Part shown: piece after piece, positions 1 through 8,066 of the stretch
Position numbering within the stretch: the first letter of the stretch is position 1
How the letters are laid out: each line of letters begins with the position of its first letter
DNA from: UBA4615 sp044368415
Lineage (GTDB): Bacteria; Pseudomonadota; Gammaproteobacteria; Burkholderiales; Burkholderiaceae_E
Reading direction: 5' to 3'
Length of the DNA stretch: 64,000 bases
Assembly: GCA_044368415.1 (NCBI GenBank)
Contig: JBIPLJ010000018.1
Coordinates: forward strand, 1-64,000
Translations under genes and position numbers: made by a program
Notes under the pieces: generated by a model
Told to the model about the DNA's origin: nothing
Seen by the model: only the letters and a program-made list of their open reading frames with translations
Databases searched by the model: none

Positions 1-553
1 CATGGCTGCCCGAGGCGAGCGGCGCGACCTCGTCGAGGAAGGTCTTGGCCCAGGCGATCACGCGGGCGCCGCGCGCCTCGTCGTAGCCGCCCGGCTGGGG
101 CGAATCGCCCATCGCGTCGGTGCCGTACAGCGCGTCGTACAGGCTGCCCCAGCGGGCGTTCGCCGCGTTCAGCGCGTAGCGTGCGTTCATGACCGGCACC
201 ACAAGTTGCGGGCCGGGGATGCTGGCGATCTCGGGATCGACGCCGGCGGTGTCGACCGAGAAGTCCGGACCCTCGGGCACGAGGTAGCCGATCTCGCGCA
301 GGAAGGCGGTGTAGGCGGCGGCGTCGTGCGGCTGGCTCGTGCGGGCGGCGTGCCAGGCGTCGAGCCGGGCCTGCAGCGCATCGCGCCGGGCGAGCAGTTC
401 GCGGTTGCGGGGCCCGAGCTCGTGGACCAGCGAGGACAGACCCCTCCAGAAGGTATCGGCGTCGATGCCGGTGCCGGGCAGCGCCTCGTTCACGATCATG
501 TCGTGCAGCGGACGGGCCACCTTCAGGCCGTGGAGTTCGATGCGTTCAGTCAT
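1..553 (-). CDS. glcB: Malate synthase G, N-terminal part (runs off window)
   Basis: Malate synthase G condenses glyoxylate and acetyl-CoA to malate in the glyoxylate shunt. The minus-strand frame starts at the ATG at 553-551 and stays open to base 1, so about 184 residues of a roughly 720-residue enzyme are present. The protein begins MTERIELHGLKVARPLHDM and contains LVVPVMNARYALNAANARW followed by GSLYDALYGTDA, the characteristic N-terminal block of the G isoform. The catalytic TIM barrel lies outside the window. A haloacid dehalogenase sits upstream on the same strand, and glyoxylate derived from glycolate could link the two; that link is inference. Confidence 0.9.
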   Translation of the reverse strand, partial: MTERIELHGLKVARPLHDMIVNEALPGTGIDADTFWRGLSSLVHELGPRNRELLARRDALQARLDAWHAARTSQPHDAAAYTAFLREIGYLVPEGPDFSVDTAGVDPEIASIPGPQLVVPVMNARYALNAANARWGSLYDALYGTDAMGDSPQPGGYDEARGARVIAWAKTFLDEVAPLASGSH

Positions 554-624
554 GGCGGGTCTCTCGGGAGGTCGGAAAGGGGGGGGGATCGAAATGCCGA
601 TCGGAGCGGGATCGGAGCCGGGCC

Positions 625-1326
625 TCAGGCGCGACGCGTGGCGACTGCGACGACGTCGCTCAGCAGGGTCCCGACGTGGTCGGGCTCGGTGTCGAGCTGT
701 TCGGGCGGGGCGCCCGCGCGGTTGATCCAGAAGCTGGTGTAGCCGAACCAGCGGGCTGCGATCGCGTCCCAGGCGTTCGAGGATACAAACAGGATTTGCT
801 GGGCCCGGCAGCCGAAGGCGGCTGGCGCGAGTTCGTAGATCGCCGGCTGCGTCTTGAAGGTCTCGACCTGCTGTGAGGACAGCACGTGGTCGAACAAGCC
901 GTCCATGCTGGCGCTGCGGATCGAGACGTCGATCATGTCGCGGTTGCCGTTGGTGAGGATGGCCAAAGGCAGTCCCGCGGCCTTGAGCGCACACAGCGCG
1001 TCGAGGTTCTCGGGGAAGGCCGACAGGCTCGAGTACTGATTCATCAGCCGCGTCTCGTGCGCTGCGTCCAGGGACAGGCCGAGACGGGCGGCGCTGTAGC
1101 GCAGCGCGTCGCGGGTGATGTCCCAGAACGGCTTGTAGCGGCCGGACAGGGCACGCAGCCAGGAGTACTCGAGCTGCTTGGTGCGCCAGGCCTGCGACAG
1201 GGCATCGCCGCGCCCCGGCCACAACTGCTCGGCGAGGCAGGCGACGGAATGGACGTCGAACAGCGTGCCGTAGGCGTCGAAGACGACCGCCTTCAGCGGC
1301 GAGGCGGACGGCGCGGAGGGTGTCAT
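625..1326 (-). CDS. 2-haloacid dehalogenase (HAD type II)
   Basis: This 233-residue haloacid dehalogenase hydrolyses short 2-haloacids to 2-hydroxyacids through an aspartyl ester. The nucleophile is D17 in FDAYGTLFD (16-24). Motif II is LTNGN at 124-128, the motif III lysine is K158, and the type-II signature SSNAWD lies at 182-187. Length and motif order match L-2-haloacid dehalogenases. The start ATG at 1326 is supported by a TAGCAT hexamer just upstream, which would give an almost leaderless mRNA. It precedes glcB on the same strand with a gap of about 70 bp. Activity on chloroacetate is a family-based inference. Confidence 0.85.
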   Translation of the reverse strand: MTPSAPSASPLKAVVFDAYGTLFDVHSVACLAEQLWPGRGDALSQAWRTKQLEYSWLRALSGRYKPFWDITRDALRYSAARLGLSLDAAHETRLMNQYSSLSAFPENLDALCALKAAGLPLAILTNGNRDMIDVSIRSASMDGLFDHVLSSQQVETFKTQPAIYELAPAAFGCRAQQILFVSSNAWDAIAARWFGYTSFWINRAGAPPEQLDTEPDHVGTLLSDVVAVATRRA

Positions 1327-1447
1327 GTGCGAATGCTAGTCGGTCCATTCATGCGGAAAAAGAGCCTAATCAGGAATTCAGTCCGGACTTTTTTGCAATA
1401 GTGGCGATGAGTGAGCCGCTCCGTCTGTCGACAAGGGGTCGATACGG

Positions 1448-2128
1448 TCAATCCGCGGGCGTCGGGTCGACCCTCATCCAGAGCCGACGCGCCCGTTCGA
1501 ACAGTGGAGCGGGCGCACCGAACACGGCAGGGTCCAGGGCGGCGGCCACCCAGACACGGGTGTCATGCTCGGCCCCCTCGTGGACTGGACGGGCGCGCTG
1601 CTCGCTCAGCCAGTCGTGCACCGTGCGGTAGGCGCCCGGGTCCTGCTGCAGCGTCCAGGCGAGCGCGACCAGGTCCGCGAAGCCTTCCTCGCGGCGGGCG
1701 GCCTCAACGGCATCGCCAGCCGACCCGAACGCCGCCGGCCAGGCGTGCCAGTCGCCCCGGGCGTGCCGCCAGCAGTGGCCGAGCTCATGCGCGAGCATCG
1801 CCTCGACCAGCACCGTGGGCAGCGCAGCATCGCGTGCCGCCTCGAGCAGCGGCGTGCCGCCGGGTCCGCGCATCGTCAGGACCAGCTTGCAGCGGCCGGC
1901 GACAAAGGCAGTCGCCAGCGCTGGCTCGCCGGCGTTGGGCTGGGGTTGCACCACGACGTCGAGGGGCAGCCGCTCGTGCCGGGCCTGCGCCAGCACCGGA
2001 TACGCGGCTTCGAGCCATACACGCTCGGATGCGGTGAAGGGTGCGGTGAGCGGCGGCGCGGCTCGCGCCTGCACGCATGCGATCACGGCGATCGCAACCG
2101 CCCACGCCCATCTACGCCGTCCTGCCAT
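1448..2128 (-). CDS. Secreted HExxH metallopeptidase-like protein of unknown function
   Basis: The frame is open further upstream, but the start at 2128 puts a signal peptide first: MAGRRRW, then a hydrophobic run (8-20), then a likely cleavage after ARA. The 226-residue product carries HELGHCW with H114, E115 and H118, a zinc-peptidase motif. EEGFAD at 147-152 could supply the third ligand, as in gluzincins. I recognise no named family. The role is probably a periplasmic or secreted zinc protein; actual proteolysis is not shown. It is divergent from the alpha/beta hydrolase at 2378. Confidence 0.6.
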   Translation of the reverse strand: MAGRRRWAWAVAIAVIACVQARAAPPLTAPFTASERVWLEAAYPVLAQARHERLPLDVVVQPQPNAGEPALATAFVAGRCKLVLTMRGPGGTPLLEAARDAALPTVLVEAMLAHELGHCWRHARGDWHAWPAAFGSAGDAVEAARREEGFADLVALAWTLQQDPGAYRTVHDWLSEQRARPVHEGAEHDTRVWVAAALDPAVFGAPAPLFERARRLWMRVDPTPAD

Positions 2129-2377
2129 CCCGGTGCCCCGTCCGCCGCGTCGCCGAACCGGCAGTGGACCTGCAGTCGGACGGCCGAGCTTACCCCCCGG
2201 ATGCCGGGCCGCAGCCAGGACCGACAGGCGGCGGGCCGTCAGCGTCCCGAGCCGCCCGCTGCCGCGCCCGGGGCGGGAGCGCCCGTCGCGGCATCGTCCG
2301 AAAGGGCCGCGCCGCCGCTCGGCTATCCTCGGGGCACCGCGCGCATGGTCGCGCCGACTCCAACGGCGCACCCGATC

Positions 2378-3274
2378 ATGACCTCCCCTCCCGCGCTGCC
2401 GCCTCCCTTATCCGGCGCCGTGCGCCGCGACCTCTCGACACGCGCCGGCCGGATCGCCCTCTGGAGTGCGGGCGACGGCCCGCCGATGCTGCTCGTGCAC
2501 AGCATCAACGCGTCGGCATCGGCCTACGAGGTGCGCCCGGTCTTCGAGCGGATGCACCACACACATCGCGTGTACGCGCCCGATCTGCCGGGCTTCGGCG
2601 CCTCCGAGCGCGGTGACCGTCATTACGACATCGCGATGTACGTCGCCGCGATCGAGGCCTCGCTCGATGCCATCGCCGCCGACTGCGGCGATGTCGCGGT
2701 GGACGTACTGGCGTTGTCGCTGAGCTCCGAGTTCGCCGCGCGCGTCGCGGCCGCGCGACCGGAGCGCGTGCGCACGCTGGCGATGGTCACGCCGACCGGC
2801 CTCGATCGGCGCTCCGCGTCCCTGCGCGCGCCGCCCGGCACCGACCGGGAGTTCCCGGGCGTGTATCGGATCGTGTCGTTCAGGCTGTGGAGCCAGAGGC
2901 TCTTCGATGCGCTGGTGAGCCGGCGCAGCGTGCGCTACTTCCTCGGGCGGACCTGGGGCTCGAAGGCGATCGACGAGGGGCTGTTCGAGTACTGTTTGGC
3001 CACGGCCCACCAGCCGGAGGCGCGTTTCGCGGCGCTGGCGTTCCTGTCGGCGAGGCTGTTCTCGAAGGACATCCGCGACGTCTACGAGCGGCTTGTGTTG
3101 CCGGTCTGGGTGCCGCACGGCACGCGCGGCGATTTTCGCGACTTCAGCGGCGCCGACTGGACCGCGTCGCGGCCGAACTGGCGGCTGCAGCCCTTCGAGT
3201 CGGGTGCGCTGCCGCACTTCGAGCATCCCGACGCCTTCGAGGCCGCCTATCGGGCGTTTGTCGTGTCCCGCTGA
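2378..3274 (+). CDS. Alpha/beta hydrolase with a non-canonical nucleophile elbow
   Basis: This 298-residue protein has the alpha/beta-hydrolase order. The oxyanion segment is LLVHSINAS at about 38-46, DLPGFGASER lies at 69-78, and the nucleophile strand LALSLSSEF at 111-119 would place the nucleophile at S116. The usual GxSxG glycines are missing, so catalysis may be altered. The terminal GALPHFEHPDAF supplies a plausible catalytic histidine. The start is uncertain: ATG 2378 and ATG 2345 are both in frame, and neither has a good Shine-Dalgarno. The substrate is unknown. Confidence 0.7.
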   Translation: MTSPPALPPPLSGAVRRDLSTRAGRIALWSAGDGPPMLLVHSINASASAYEVRPVFERMHHTHRVYAPDLPGFGASERGDRHYDIAMYVAAIEASLDAIAADCGDVAVDVLALSLSSEFAARVAAARPERVRTLAMVTPTGLDRRSASLRAPPGTDREFPGVYRIVSFRLWSQRLFDALVSRRSVRYFLGRTWGSKAIDEGLFEYCLATAHQPEARFAALAFLSARLFSKDIRDVYERLVLPVWVPHGTRGDFRDFSGADWTASRPNWRLQPFESGALPHFEHPDAFEAAYRAFVVSR

Positions 3275-3357
3275 CCGGACGTGTCGGCGCGGCTTGCACG
3301 TCTGCCTCGGCGCCTCGACAATCGCGCTCCTTCGAGCCGCACGAGACGCCCGCCCGC

Positions 3358-4029
3358 ATGTCCGCTGCCCCCCCGTTCGCGCCGCTGTCCCCGATCGAGG
3401 CCCGTGTCCTCGGCGTGCTGGTCGAGAAGCGCCACACCGTGCCCGACACCTACCCGCTGACGCTGAACACGCTGGTCGCGGGTTGTAACCAGAAGACGAG
3501 CCGGGACCCGGTGATGGAGGTGTCGGACGCCGATGCACATGCCGCGCTCGATGCGCTGCGCGCGCGCTCCATGGTGATCGAGTCGAGCGGCGGGCGGGTA
3601 ATGCGCTACGAGGAGAACGCCCGCCGCGTGCTCGGCGTGCCGTCCGAGTCGGTAGCGTTGCTGGCGACGCTGATGTTGCGCGGGTCGCAGACCGCGGCCG
3701 AGCTGCGCGCGAATTGCGAGCGGATCCACCGGTTCTCCGACGTGTCTGCGACCGAGGGCTACCTCGAGGAGCTGGCTGCCAGAAGCCCGCATCCGTACGT
3801 CGTGCGCCTTGCGCGCCAGCCCGGCTCGCGGGAGGGCCGCTGGGCGCACCTGCTGTGCGGCGAACCGGACGAGCCGCGTGCGCCGGCCTTCTCGCCTTCG
3901 GCTGCCGGGGCGTCAGCCTCGGACGCAAGCCTGCAGGGCGCCAGCGCCGCGTTCGAGGCCCTGGTCTTGCGCGTCGAGCGTCTCGAGTCTGAGCTCGCGG
4001 CGCTGCGGGCGCGGCTGGGCGACGGCTGA
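3358..4029 (+). CDS. YceH/UPF0502 family protein (DUF480)
   Basis: This 223-residue cytoplasmic protein begins MSAAPPFAPLSPIEARVLG and contains EKRHTVPDTYPLTLNTL and CNQKTSRDPVM, the conserved N-terminal winged-helix region of YceH/DUF480 proteins. A second winged-helix repeat follows (about 90-170). A low-complexity Ala/Ser linker then leads to a short coiled coil (VLRVERLESELAALRARL) at the end. The fold suggests DNA or protein binding, but the role is not established. It lies 83 bp downstream of the hydrolase and converges on the MliC-like lipoprotein. Confidence 0.88.
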   Translation: MSAAPPFAPLSPIEARVLGVLVEKRHTVPDTYPLTLNTLVAGCNQKTSRDPVMEVSDADAHAALDALRARSMVIESSGGRVMRYEENARRVLGVPSESVALLATLMLRGSQTAAELRANCERIHRFSDVSATEGYLEELAARSPHPYVVRLARQPGSREGRWAHLLCGEPDEPRAPAFSPSAAGASASDASLQGASAAFEALVLRVERLESELAALRARLGDG

Positions 4030-4047
4030 GGCGGGCGGGTCGCGCCC

Positions 4048-4737
4048 TCAGGCGCGGCAGGCGTTCGCCAGGCGCTGGCCTTCGCGCGTGTCGAGCAGCA
4101 TCGAGGTGCCGGGGATCACGATCCACGCCAGGCCCGAAGTCTCGTCCTCGTAGCGCAATGCGCCGCTACGGGCCTGAACGGCGCGCAGCGTGAAGTCGCG
4201 GCTTCCCCAGCGCAGCACCGCGGTCCGCCTGTCGGCCGAGACGTCGCGCACCTGCACACTGCGGCCGAACTCGCACCGGTAGGCCCCCGAAGGCATCGCG
4301 ATCCGGTACGGGTTGAAGCCTGACGGCACGACGGCGGTCCGCCCTGCCGGCGCCTCGCGCGCGACGCCCTGCCGCACAGCAACCGGTGCATCGGCGTAGA
4401 CGTAGGTCGTCACGCTCGGGCCGGCCGATGCGCTCGGCGCCTCGGGCGCCGACGCCTTCGCCGCCTCGCTGCGGGCGACGCGGGTCGCGCGGTTCGTACG
4501 CCCTGCCGCCGCGGTCTTCACGGACGGCGCGGCCGTGGGGCCGACCTGGATGATCCCCGCGGGCTCGGGCGACGGGGTACTCAACAGCGCCACGTCGGGG
4601 CCATCGGGCAGCGCGGTGAGCAACGAAGGCGGATCGGCGAGCACCGTCGCGCCCTTGCCGAACGGCGTCGAGCAGCCGGCCGTGGCCGCGGCCAGCAGCA
4701 GGGCGACGAGGATCAAGGGGTTCGGCGTGCGCGGCAT
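4048..4737 (-). CDS. Lipoprotein with MliC-like C-terminal domain
   Basis: The start at 4737 follows a clear GGAGG Shine-Dalgarno and gives MPRTPNPLILVALLLAAATA then Cys22, a good lipobox (TAGC). The middle (30-140) is Ala/Pro/Ser-rich linker. The C-terminal 80 residues have the layout of the C-type lysozyme inhibitor MliC/PliC: YRCEFGRSVQV, a strand with LRWGSRDFTL, then SGALRYEDETSGLAWIV and a final Cys. It may guard peptidoglycan against lysozyme from the outer membrane; this rests on remote pattern similarity. It converges on the YceH-family gene. Confidence 0.65.
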   Translation of the reverse strand: MPRTPNPLILVALLLAAATAGCSTPFGKGATVLADPPSLLTALPDGPDVALLSTPSPEPAGIIQVGPTAAPSVKTAAAGRTNRATRVARSEAAKASAPEAPSASAGPSVTTYVYADAPVAVRQGVAREAPAGRTAVVPSGFNPYRIAMPSGAYRCEFGRSVQVRDVSADRRTAVLRWGSRDFTLRAVQARSGALRYEDETSGLAWIVIPGTSMLLDTREGQRLANACRA

Positions 4738-4886
4738 CGGATCCTCCGGATCGATCGGGTGCACGGTGCAGGCTGCGGGCGGGTGGAACCTGCGGCAACC
4801 GGCGGGTGACTGGCGGTCGCCGCGCGTCGGCGGGAGGCGACCCGGCATGCTCTCGCGGCGGGGCCCGCCCGGCTTGGCCGCCGGCC

Positions 4887-4922
4887 GGGCGTCGCGGGCG
4901 TCGCGGGCGTCCCTGACGTCCC
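4887..4922. repeat. Degenerate 9-bp tandem repeat
   Basis: Four consecutive 9-base units (gggcgtcgc twice, then two diverged copies) lie in the 214-bp gap between the AraC-type gene and the lipoprotein gene. No function is apparent. Confidence 0.6.
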
Positions 4923-4951
4923 TGATTCGGCGCCAACGCCGTGCCGGGGCC

Positions 4952-5983
4952 TCAGAGCTCGGGCTGGACCGTGCGGGCCGCGACACCGCCGCGCGTGGCC
5001 AGGAGCGCGTCGCGGTACTGCGTTGGCGAGGTCCCGGCCCAGCGTCGGAACGCCCGGGCGAATGCGCTCTGCTGCGAGAAGCCGAGCTCGAAGGTGATCT
5101 CGCCGATCGCGCGGCGCGGGTCCTCGATCATCCTGAGCGCCATGTCGCGCCGGGTGGCGTCGACGAGCTGCTGCCAGGTCGTGCCGGCGTCGGCGAGCTT
5201 GCGGTGCAGTGTGCGGCGGCTCATCGCCAGATCGCTCGCCACCTGCGTGGCGGTGACCTCGCCGCTGGCCAGGCGCCGGTGCAGCAGCGCGCGGCAGCGT
5301 GCGACGACGTCGCTGCGGTCGAGCCGCGCCAGGTCCTCGGCCATCACCCGGTCGAGCAGGCCCGCGATCTGGCGGTTCGCGGTCGCCAGCGGCGTGTCGA
5401 TCGGACCGCGTGGCATGACCACGGCGCGCTCCGGCGCGCCGAAAAACACCGGGCAGCGGTAGAAGGATTTGTAGGGGGCGGTGTCGGCCGGCTCCGGCCG
5501 GATCAGTCGAACCTGCACCGGATTGAAGTCGCCGCCGGCATTCATGCGGCACATGTCGACGAGGACCGAGAAGTCCATGTCGGTCGTCACCGCGGCGATC
5601 ACCGGATCGCTGCGCGGGTTGCGCAGCACGACCGCGAGGCCGTCGCGATCCTCGCGCAGCGTGATCGCGGTCCGCTGGCCGAGAAGTTGCCAGTAGCGCT
5701 GCAGCCGCTCCAGGCCCCGGTGCACGGTCGAGCTCGCGAGCCAGGCGTGGCCAAGCGCGCCCAGGCTCCCCGGATGCCAGCACTCGGCCGCGAGCAGGCC
5801 GAACGCGGGGTCCTGCACAAGGGCCGCGACTTCGCGCACGACGTCGTCGATCGCGTCCTGCGACAGCCTCGCGCTCGGATCGGACAGCTGTCCGCGATCG
5901 ATGCCGCGCCGTGCGAAGAGCGGACCCGCGTCGATTCCGAAGCGGCCGATCAGCTTCTCGACCACCTGCACGCTGGTCGCCAT
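4952..5983 (-). CDS. AraC-family transcriptional regulator (OruR/ArgR-like)
   Basis: This 343-residue regulator has an N-terminal ligand-sensing region of the arabinose-binding-like type (about 1-220; note FGLLAAECWHPGSLGALGH). A C-terminal pair of AraC helix-turn-helix motifs (about 245-335) contains VASDLAMSRRTLHRKL and GFSQQSAFARAFRRWAG then TSPTQYR, the hallmark second helix. The start at 5983 gives the usual family length; longer in-frame starts lack support. The frame upstream is not conserved-looking. Members often control adjacent catabolic genes, and the divergently transcribed dienelactone-hydrolase operon at 6278 is the obvious candidate target. Confidence 0.88.
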   Translation of the reverse strand: MATSVQVVEKLIGRFGIDAGPLFARRGIDRGQLSDPSARLSQDAIDDVVREVAALVQDPAFGLLAAECWHPGSLGALGHAWLASSTVHRGLERLQRYWQLLGQRTAITLREDRDGLAVVLRNPRSDPVIAAVTTDMDFSVLVDMCRMNAGGDFNPVQVRLIRPEPADTAPYKSFYRCPVFFGAPERAVVMPRGPIDTPLATANRQIAGLLDRVMAEDLARLDRSDVVARCRALLHRRLASGEVTATQVASDLAMSRRTLHRKLADAGTTWQQLVDATRRDMALRMIEDPRRAIGEITFELGFSQQSAFARAFRRWAGTSPTQYRDALLATRGGVAARTVQPEL

Positions 5984-6221
5984 GGTCGTGTCCAAGCGCC
6001 TTCTCCAGGGGTCAGCGGGGTGGGCACGATTCTGGCACACGCGGTCGAGCGGCTGGCTGCGCCCGTCGGCTGCGGCCGTCCGATCATGAAGACACGTGTG
6101 CGACACGGTCTGGAGGGCGGATGACCGCGAGCGGATCGATGAGGCTTCATCCGGTGATGCGGGCGCTCGGTGAAGGTTGCGTGGCCAATAGGCGATGCTC
6201 GTGTGGCGGGTTCCCGTGGTT

Positions 6222-6230
6222 TGCTAGTCT
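6222..6230 (+). promoter_or_regulatory. Possible extended -10 element upstream of the dienelactone hydrolase operon
   Basis: TGCTAGTCT matches an extended -10 (TGnTAnnnT). It would place transcription start near 6237, about 40 bases before the ATG at 6278. No good -35 is visible. Confidence 0.35.
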
Positions 6231-6277
6231 TGCATCGAGGCGGCTCCCGACACCGCGGAGCCGCGACGGAGGACGAC

Positions 6278-6940
6278 ATGGGACAGATGACCGATTTCGA
6301 GCGGCCCGACGGCGGCCGCACCCGCGGCTACCTTGCCAGTGCCGGCACCGGCCGTCCCGGCGTCGTGGTGATCCAGGAATGGTGGGGCCTGAACGACCAG
6401 ATCTGCGGCGTCGCCGACCGGTTCGCGCGGGCCGGCTACTGCGCGCTGGCGCCCGACCTCTACCAGGGCCGGGTCACGCAGAAACCCGACGAGGCCAGCC
6501 ACCTGATGACCGGCCTGGACTTTCCCGGCGCCACCCACCAGGACATCCGCGGCGCCGTCCGGCACCTGGCCGCCGGCGGCGCGAAGGTCGCGGTGATTGG
6601 ATTCTGCATGGGCGGCGCCCTGACCATCGCGGCCTGCGCGCACATTCCAGAGGTCGCGGCCGGCGTGTGCTTCTACGGCATTCCGCCCCAGGACTTCGCC
6701 GATCCGGTCGCGATCGCGGTGCCGTTCCAGGCGCACTTCGCCAACCGGGACGATTGGTGCACGCCGGCGGCCGCCGACGGCCTCGAGCACGGCATGAAGG
6801 CCGCCGGCCGGGTGCCAGAGGTGTACCGCTACGAGGCCGCCCACGGCTTCTTCAACGAGCGCCGTGGCGACGTCTACGACGCCGGCTGCGCGCAGCAGGC
6901 CTGGGACCGGATGGCCGCCTTCCTGCAGCGCACGCTGTAG
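6278..6940 (+). CDS. Dienelactone hydrolase family protein
   Basis: This 220-residue alpha/beta hydrolase shows the dienelactone hydrolase signature: IQEWWGLND (32-40, with E34), GFCMGG carrying nucleophile Cys110, an aspartate at 158/159 in NRDDWC, and His189 in AAHGFFNE. It hydrolyses dienelactone-like or related lactones and esters in the cytoplasm. The start has a strong Shine-Dalgarno (GGAGG, 8 bases upstream). It is the first gene of a compact five-gene run to 10134. In chloroaromatic pathways it yields maleylacetate, but this neighbourhood lacks chlorocatechol genes, so the true substrate is open. Confidence 0.9.
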   Translation: MGQMTDFERPDGGRTRGYLASAGTGRPGVVVIQEWWGLNDQICGVADRFARAGYCALAPDLYQGRVTQKPDEASHLMTGLDFPGATHQDIRGAVRHLAAGGAKVAVIGFCMGGALTIAACAHIPEVAAGVCFYGIPPQDFADPVAIAVPFQAHFANRDDWCTPAAADGLEHGMKAAGRVPEVYRYEAAHGFFNERRGDVYDAGCAQQAWDRMAAFLQRTL

Positions 6941-6948
6941 CCCGCGCC

Positions 6949-7581
6949 GTGAAGGGATTCGAGGACGCGGCCGCGCGCTGGAACGGTCGCTACGCGGCAG
7001 ACGGGTTCGTGTTCGGCACCGCGCCGAACGACACGCTCGCCGCGCGGGCCGATCTGTTTGCGACCGGCGATCGCGTGCTGTGTGTGGCCGACGGCGAGGG
7101 CCGCAACTCGACCTGGCTGGCGGCCCGCGGCTGCGCGGTCACGGCCTTCGACATCGCCGAGCGCGGGCTGGCCAAGGCCGCCACGCTTGCTGGTGAGCGC
7201 GGGGTGCGGGTCGACTTCCGGCAGGCGTCGACGCAGGACTGGGGCTGGGACGATGCGGCTTGTGGGGCGCCGTTCGACGCGGTCGTCGCAGTCTTCGTGC
7301 AGTTCGCGACGCCCGCTCTCCGCACCGCGATGTTCGAGGGCTTCGCGCGGGCCCTGCGCCCGGGCGGCGTTCTGCTGCTGGTGGGCTACGGGCCGCTGCA
7401 GATGACGTACCGCACGGGCGGACCCGGGATCCTCGAGCACCTGTACGACGAGCCGATGCTGCGCGAGGCCTTCGCGGGCTGGTTCATCGAGCGCCTGCAC
7501 CGCGCGCAGCGTGTGCTGCACGAAGGCAGCGGGCACGAGGGTATGTCCGATGTGATCGAGTTGATCGCGCGGCGCCCCTGA
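6949..7581 (+). CDS. SAM-dependent class I methyltransferase
   Basis: A GTG start 9 bases after the dienelactone hydrolase stop gives a 210-residue protein. WNGRYAADGFVFGTAPND at the N-terminus and VLCVADGEGRN (43-53, SAM motif I) resemble the TehB-like and thiol-methyltransferase groups. Later motifs include AFDIAERGLAKA and LRPGGVLLLVGYGP. The small-molecule substrate is unknown. Position inside the operon suggests detoxification or modification of an intermediate handled by its neighbours. Confidence 0.82.
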   Translation: MKGFEDAAARWNGRYAADGFVFGTAPNDTLAARADLFATGDRVLCVADGEGRNSTWLAARGCAVTAFDIAERGLAKAATLAGERGVRVDFRQASTQDWGWDDAACGAPFDAVVAVFVQFATPALRTAMFEGFARALRPGGVLLLVGYGPLQMTYRTGGPGILEHLYDEPMLREAFAGWFIERLHRAQRVLHEGSGHEGMSDVIELIARRP

Positions 7582-7607
7582 CCCCGGAACTCAACAGGAG
7601 ACCCTCC

Positions 7608-8066
7608 ATGGCCGACGGCGAGCGCTTCATCCGGCTCGAGCAGCAGCATGACTTCCGCGTCGCGATCACCTGGGACGAGGCGCGCGCGCCGATCCTCGGC
7701 GACGAGCCGCCGCCGCTCGGAACCGGCGAAGGCCCGAACCCCTCGCAGCTGCTGCTCGCGGCGGTGGCGAGCTGCATGACCGACTCGCTGTTCTTCGCCT
7801 TGCGCAAGTTCGCGCTCGACGCCGCGCCGCTGAAGACCGAGGCGCGAGCCGAGGTCGGCCGCAACGCCGAGGGCCGTCAGCGCGTGCTCGCGATCGACGT
7901 GAGGCTCTCGCTCGGCCAAGTGCCGGACGACGCCGGCAAGCTCGCGCGGGCGCTTGCGCAGTTCGAGCAGTTCTGCACCGTCGGCCAGAGCGTCGCGCAG
8001 GGCATCGCCACCCGGGTCACGGTGCACGCGCCCGACGGCCGCCTGCTTCACGGAGCTGCGGAATGA
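7608..8066 (+). CDS. OsmC-family protein
   Basis: This 152-residue OsmC/Ohr-family protein retains both redox cysteines: C56 in AVASCMTDS and C123 in FEQFCTVGQS. It is therefore likely an active thiol peroxidase toward organic hydroperoxides. AGGAG lies 8 bases before the ATG. The stop overlaps the next start as ATGA. The short N-terminus and the sequence PPPLGTGEGPNPSQLL place it in the general OsmC rather than the Ohr branch. Confidence 0.88.
   Translation: MADGERFIRLEQQHDFRVAITWDEARAPILGDEPPPLGTGEGPNPSQLLLAAVASCMTDSLFFALRKFALDAAPLKTEARAEVGRNAEGRQRVLAIDVRLSLGQVPDDAGKLARALAQFEQFCTVGQSVAQGIATRVTVHAPDGRLLHGAAE

Noticed and set aside
2408..4126. 572-codon open frame on the minus strand
   Set aside because: It is antisense to the alpha/beta hydrolase and YceH genes. 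It is low complexity and motif-free.
4535..6124. 529-codon open frame on the plus strand
   Set aside because: It is antisense to the MliC-like lipoprotein and the AraC-type gene. It is Arg/Ala-rich without motifs.
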